Source: Microcella flavibacter
GTDB taxonomy: Bacteria > Actinomycetota > Actinomycetes > Actinomycetales > Microbacteriaceae
Length of the DNA stretch: 64,000 nucleotides
Direction: 5' to 3'
NCBI RefSeq assembly: GCF_012530535.1
Contig: NZ_CP051299.1
Span: 2,542,001-2,606,000 of the forward strand
The translations under genes were made by a program, and so were the position numbers. Positions 63,616-64,000 of this stretch are shown here, one piece after another. Numbering within the stretch: the first letter of the stretch is position 1; each line of letters begins with the position of its first letter. Below the pieces are notes generated by a model. The model had not been told where the DNA came from. It was given only the letters and a program-made list of their open reading frames with translations, and did not search any database.

Positions 63616-63871
63616 TCTCGCGGTGATTCGAGGAGAAACAGCTTCTGACCTGGTCTTTCGCTCTCCACACCGTGTGGGGAGAAACAGGTCTCAATCGGGG
63701 GATGAAGGTTGGTACGGCTGGCGCACTCCTGTGCACAGATGCGTGCGGAATCCACCCCTTCAGGGGTCTTGCGCACCCCCGCGGCGTTCGATAGGCGCGA
63801 TGTGCGACCGGGCGGTCTGCCCCCGCGCGAGGGCGGGCGTCCGGCGCCCCGCGCGACCCCCGGAACGCGGA

Positions 63872-63903
63872 ACGGCGCCCCCCGCGTGAGCGGAGGGCGC
63901 CGT
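63872..63903 (-). terminator. Terminator after rplI
   Basis: ACGGCGCCC (63872-63880) and GGGCGCCGT (63895-63903) form a 9-bp stem, extended by CCGC/GCGG after one mismatch with a GTGA-containing loop. It lies 24 bp after the rplI stop on the minus strand. Confidence 0.7.
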
Positions 63904-63926
63904 GACCGTTCGTGCGCGTCGCGCGA

Positions 63927-64000
63927 CTACTTCGCCGCGACCACCTGGAGGGTGATCGTGGCGACGATGCCGTCGCGCAGCTTGAGGATCGCCTCGTGGG
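63927..64000 (-). CDS. rplI: 50S ribosomal protein L9, C-terminal end (truncated by window edge)
   Basis: The last 23 codons read HEAILKLRDGIVATITLQVV and end in AAK and a stop. This fits the C-terminal strand of bacterial L9, and rplI-dnaB is a familiar order in actinobacteria. The rest of the gene lies outside the window. Confidence 0.8.
   Translation of the reverse strand, partial: HEAILKLRDGIVATITLQVVAAK

Larger units (their letters stand above)
63382..63926. other. 545-bp non-coding region upstream of dnaB
   Basis: No gene is recognised. It contains two copies of a 21-bp repeat with TGTGGA elements, an rplI terminator-like stem and a GC-rich stretch. The frames read through it are rich in improbable residues. 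Confidence 0.6.

Noticed and set aside
63258-63776. A gene in the region upstream of dnaB
   Set aside because: The open frames are rich in Cys, Arg, His and Pro with no motif, lack ribosome binding sites and cross the DnaA-box-like repeats.

Overview
The window is a high-GC chromosomal segment of an actinobacterium, most likely a member of Microbacteriaceae. The evidence is a dnaK-grpE-dnaJ-hspR operon with HAIR-type operators, a C50-carotenoid cluster with heterodimeric cyclase and lycopene elongase genes, coenzyme F420-type oxidoreductases, a zinc-free L28/L33/S14 set beside a Zur-type regulator, and rplI next to dnaB. Coding density is high, many genes overlap by 4 bp, and there is no prophage, transposase, CRISPR array or large biosynthetic island.

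Layout. 1-8.3 kb: small metabolic genes (nitroreductase, threonine aldolase, acyl-CoA ligase, F420-type monooxygenase, FAH hydrolase) around a resistance-type pair, an Erm 23S rRNA methyltransferase with a short leader peptide and an AAA ATPase with a striking inverted-repeat promoter. 8.5-16.8 kb: alcohol dehydrogenase, a VapBC toxin-antitoxin pair, a ClpB without N-domain, a glycosyltransferase and an rRNA-methyltransferase-like gene coupled to hspR. 16.8-21 kb: the heat-shock operon. 21-25 kb: UMF1/MFS transporter, a GNAT-AAA+ fusion, a gene remnant and a membrane protein. 25-31.5 kb: treX-treY-treZ, making trehalose from glycogen. 31.6-37.2 kb: crtE-crtB-crtI-crtYe-crtYf-crtEb with divergent idi. 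37.3-39.8 kb: a membrane histidine kinase divergent from a stand-alone receiver. 39.8-45.6 kb: dcd, tRNA-Gly(CCC), a Pif1-like helicase and a CopD-CtaG copper protein. 45.8-50.2 kb: HU, then a zinc block (rpsN, rpmG, rpmB, zur, znuB, znuC, znuA). 50.3-51.5 kb: Ddn-like oxidoreductase followed by a ROK gene between near-identical 30-bp repeats. 52-56.7 kb: branched-chain 2-oxoacid dehydrogenase E1 alpha/E1 beta/E2 and an aminotransferase. 56.8-64 kb: small membrane proteins, a WXG-like/hydrolase pair, a low-molecular-weight phosphatase with purB, dnaB, and the 3' end of rplI.

Two themes stand out. First, at least 17 genes have a -10-like hexamer (A at position 2, T at position 6, often TANNNT) exactly 6 nt before the start codon and usually no Shine-Dalgarno sequence, which points to widespread leaderless transcription and fixes many start sites. 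Second, several regulatory layouts can be read directly: HAIR boxes at clpB and dnaK, a Zur-like box on the znuA promoter, an erm leader peptide with hairpin, and palindromes at vapB and the AAA ATPase gene. No wholly new multi-gene system is evident. The best candidates for novelty are the GNAT-AAA+ fusion, the erm leader, and the ROK insertion scar at the 3' end of the Ddn-like gene.
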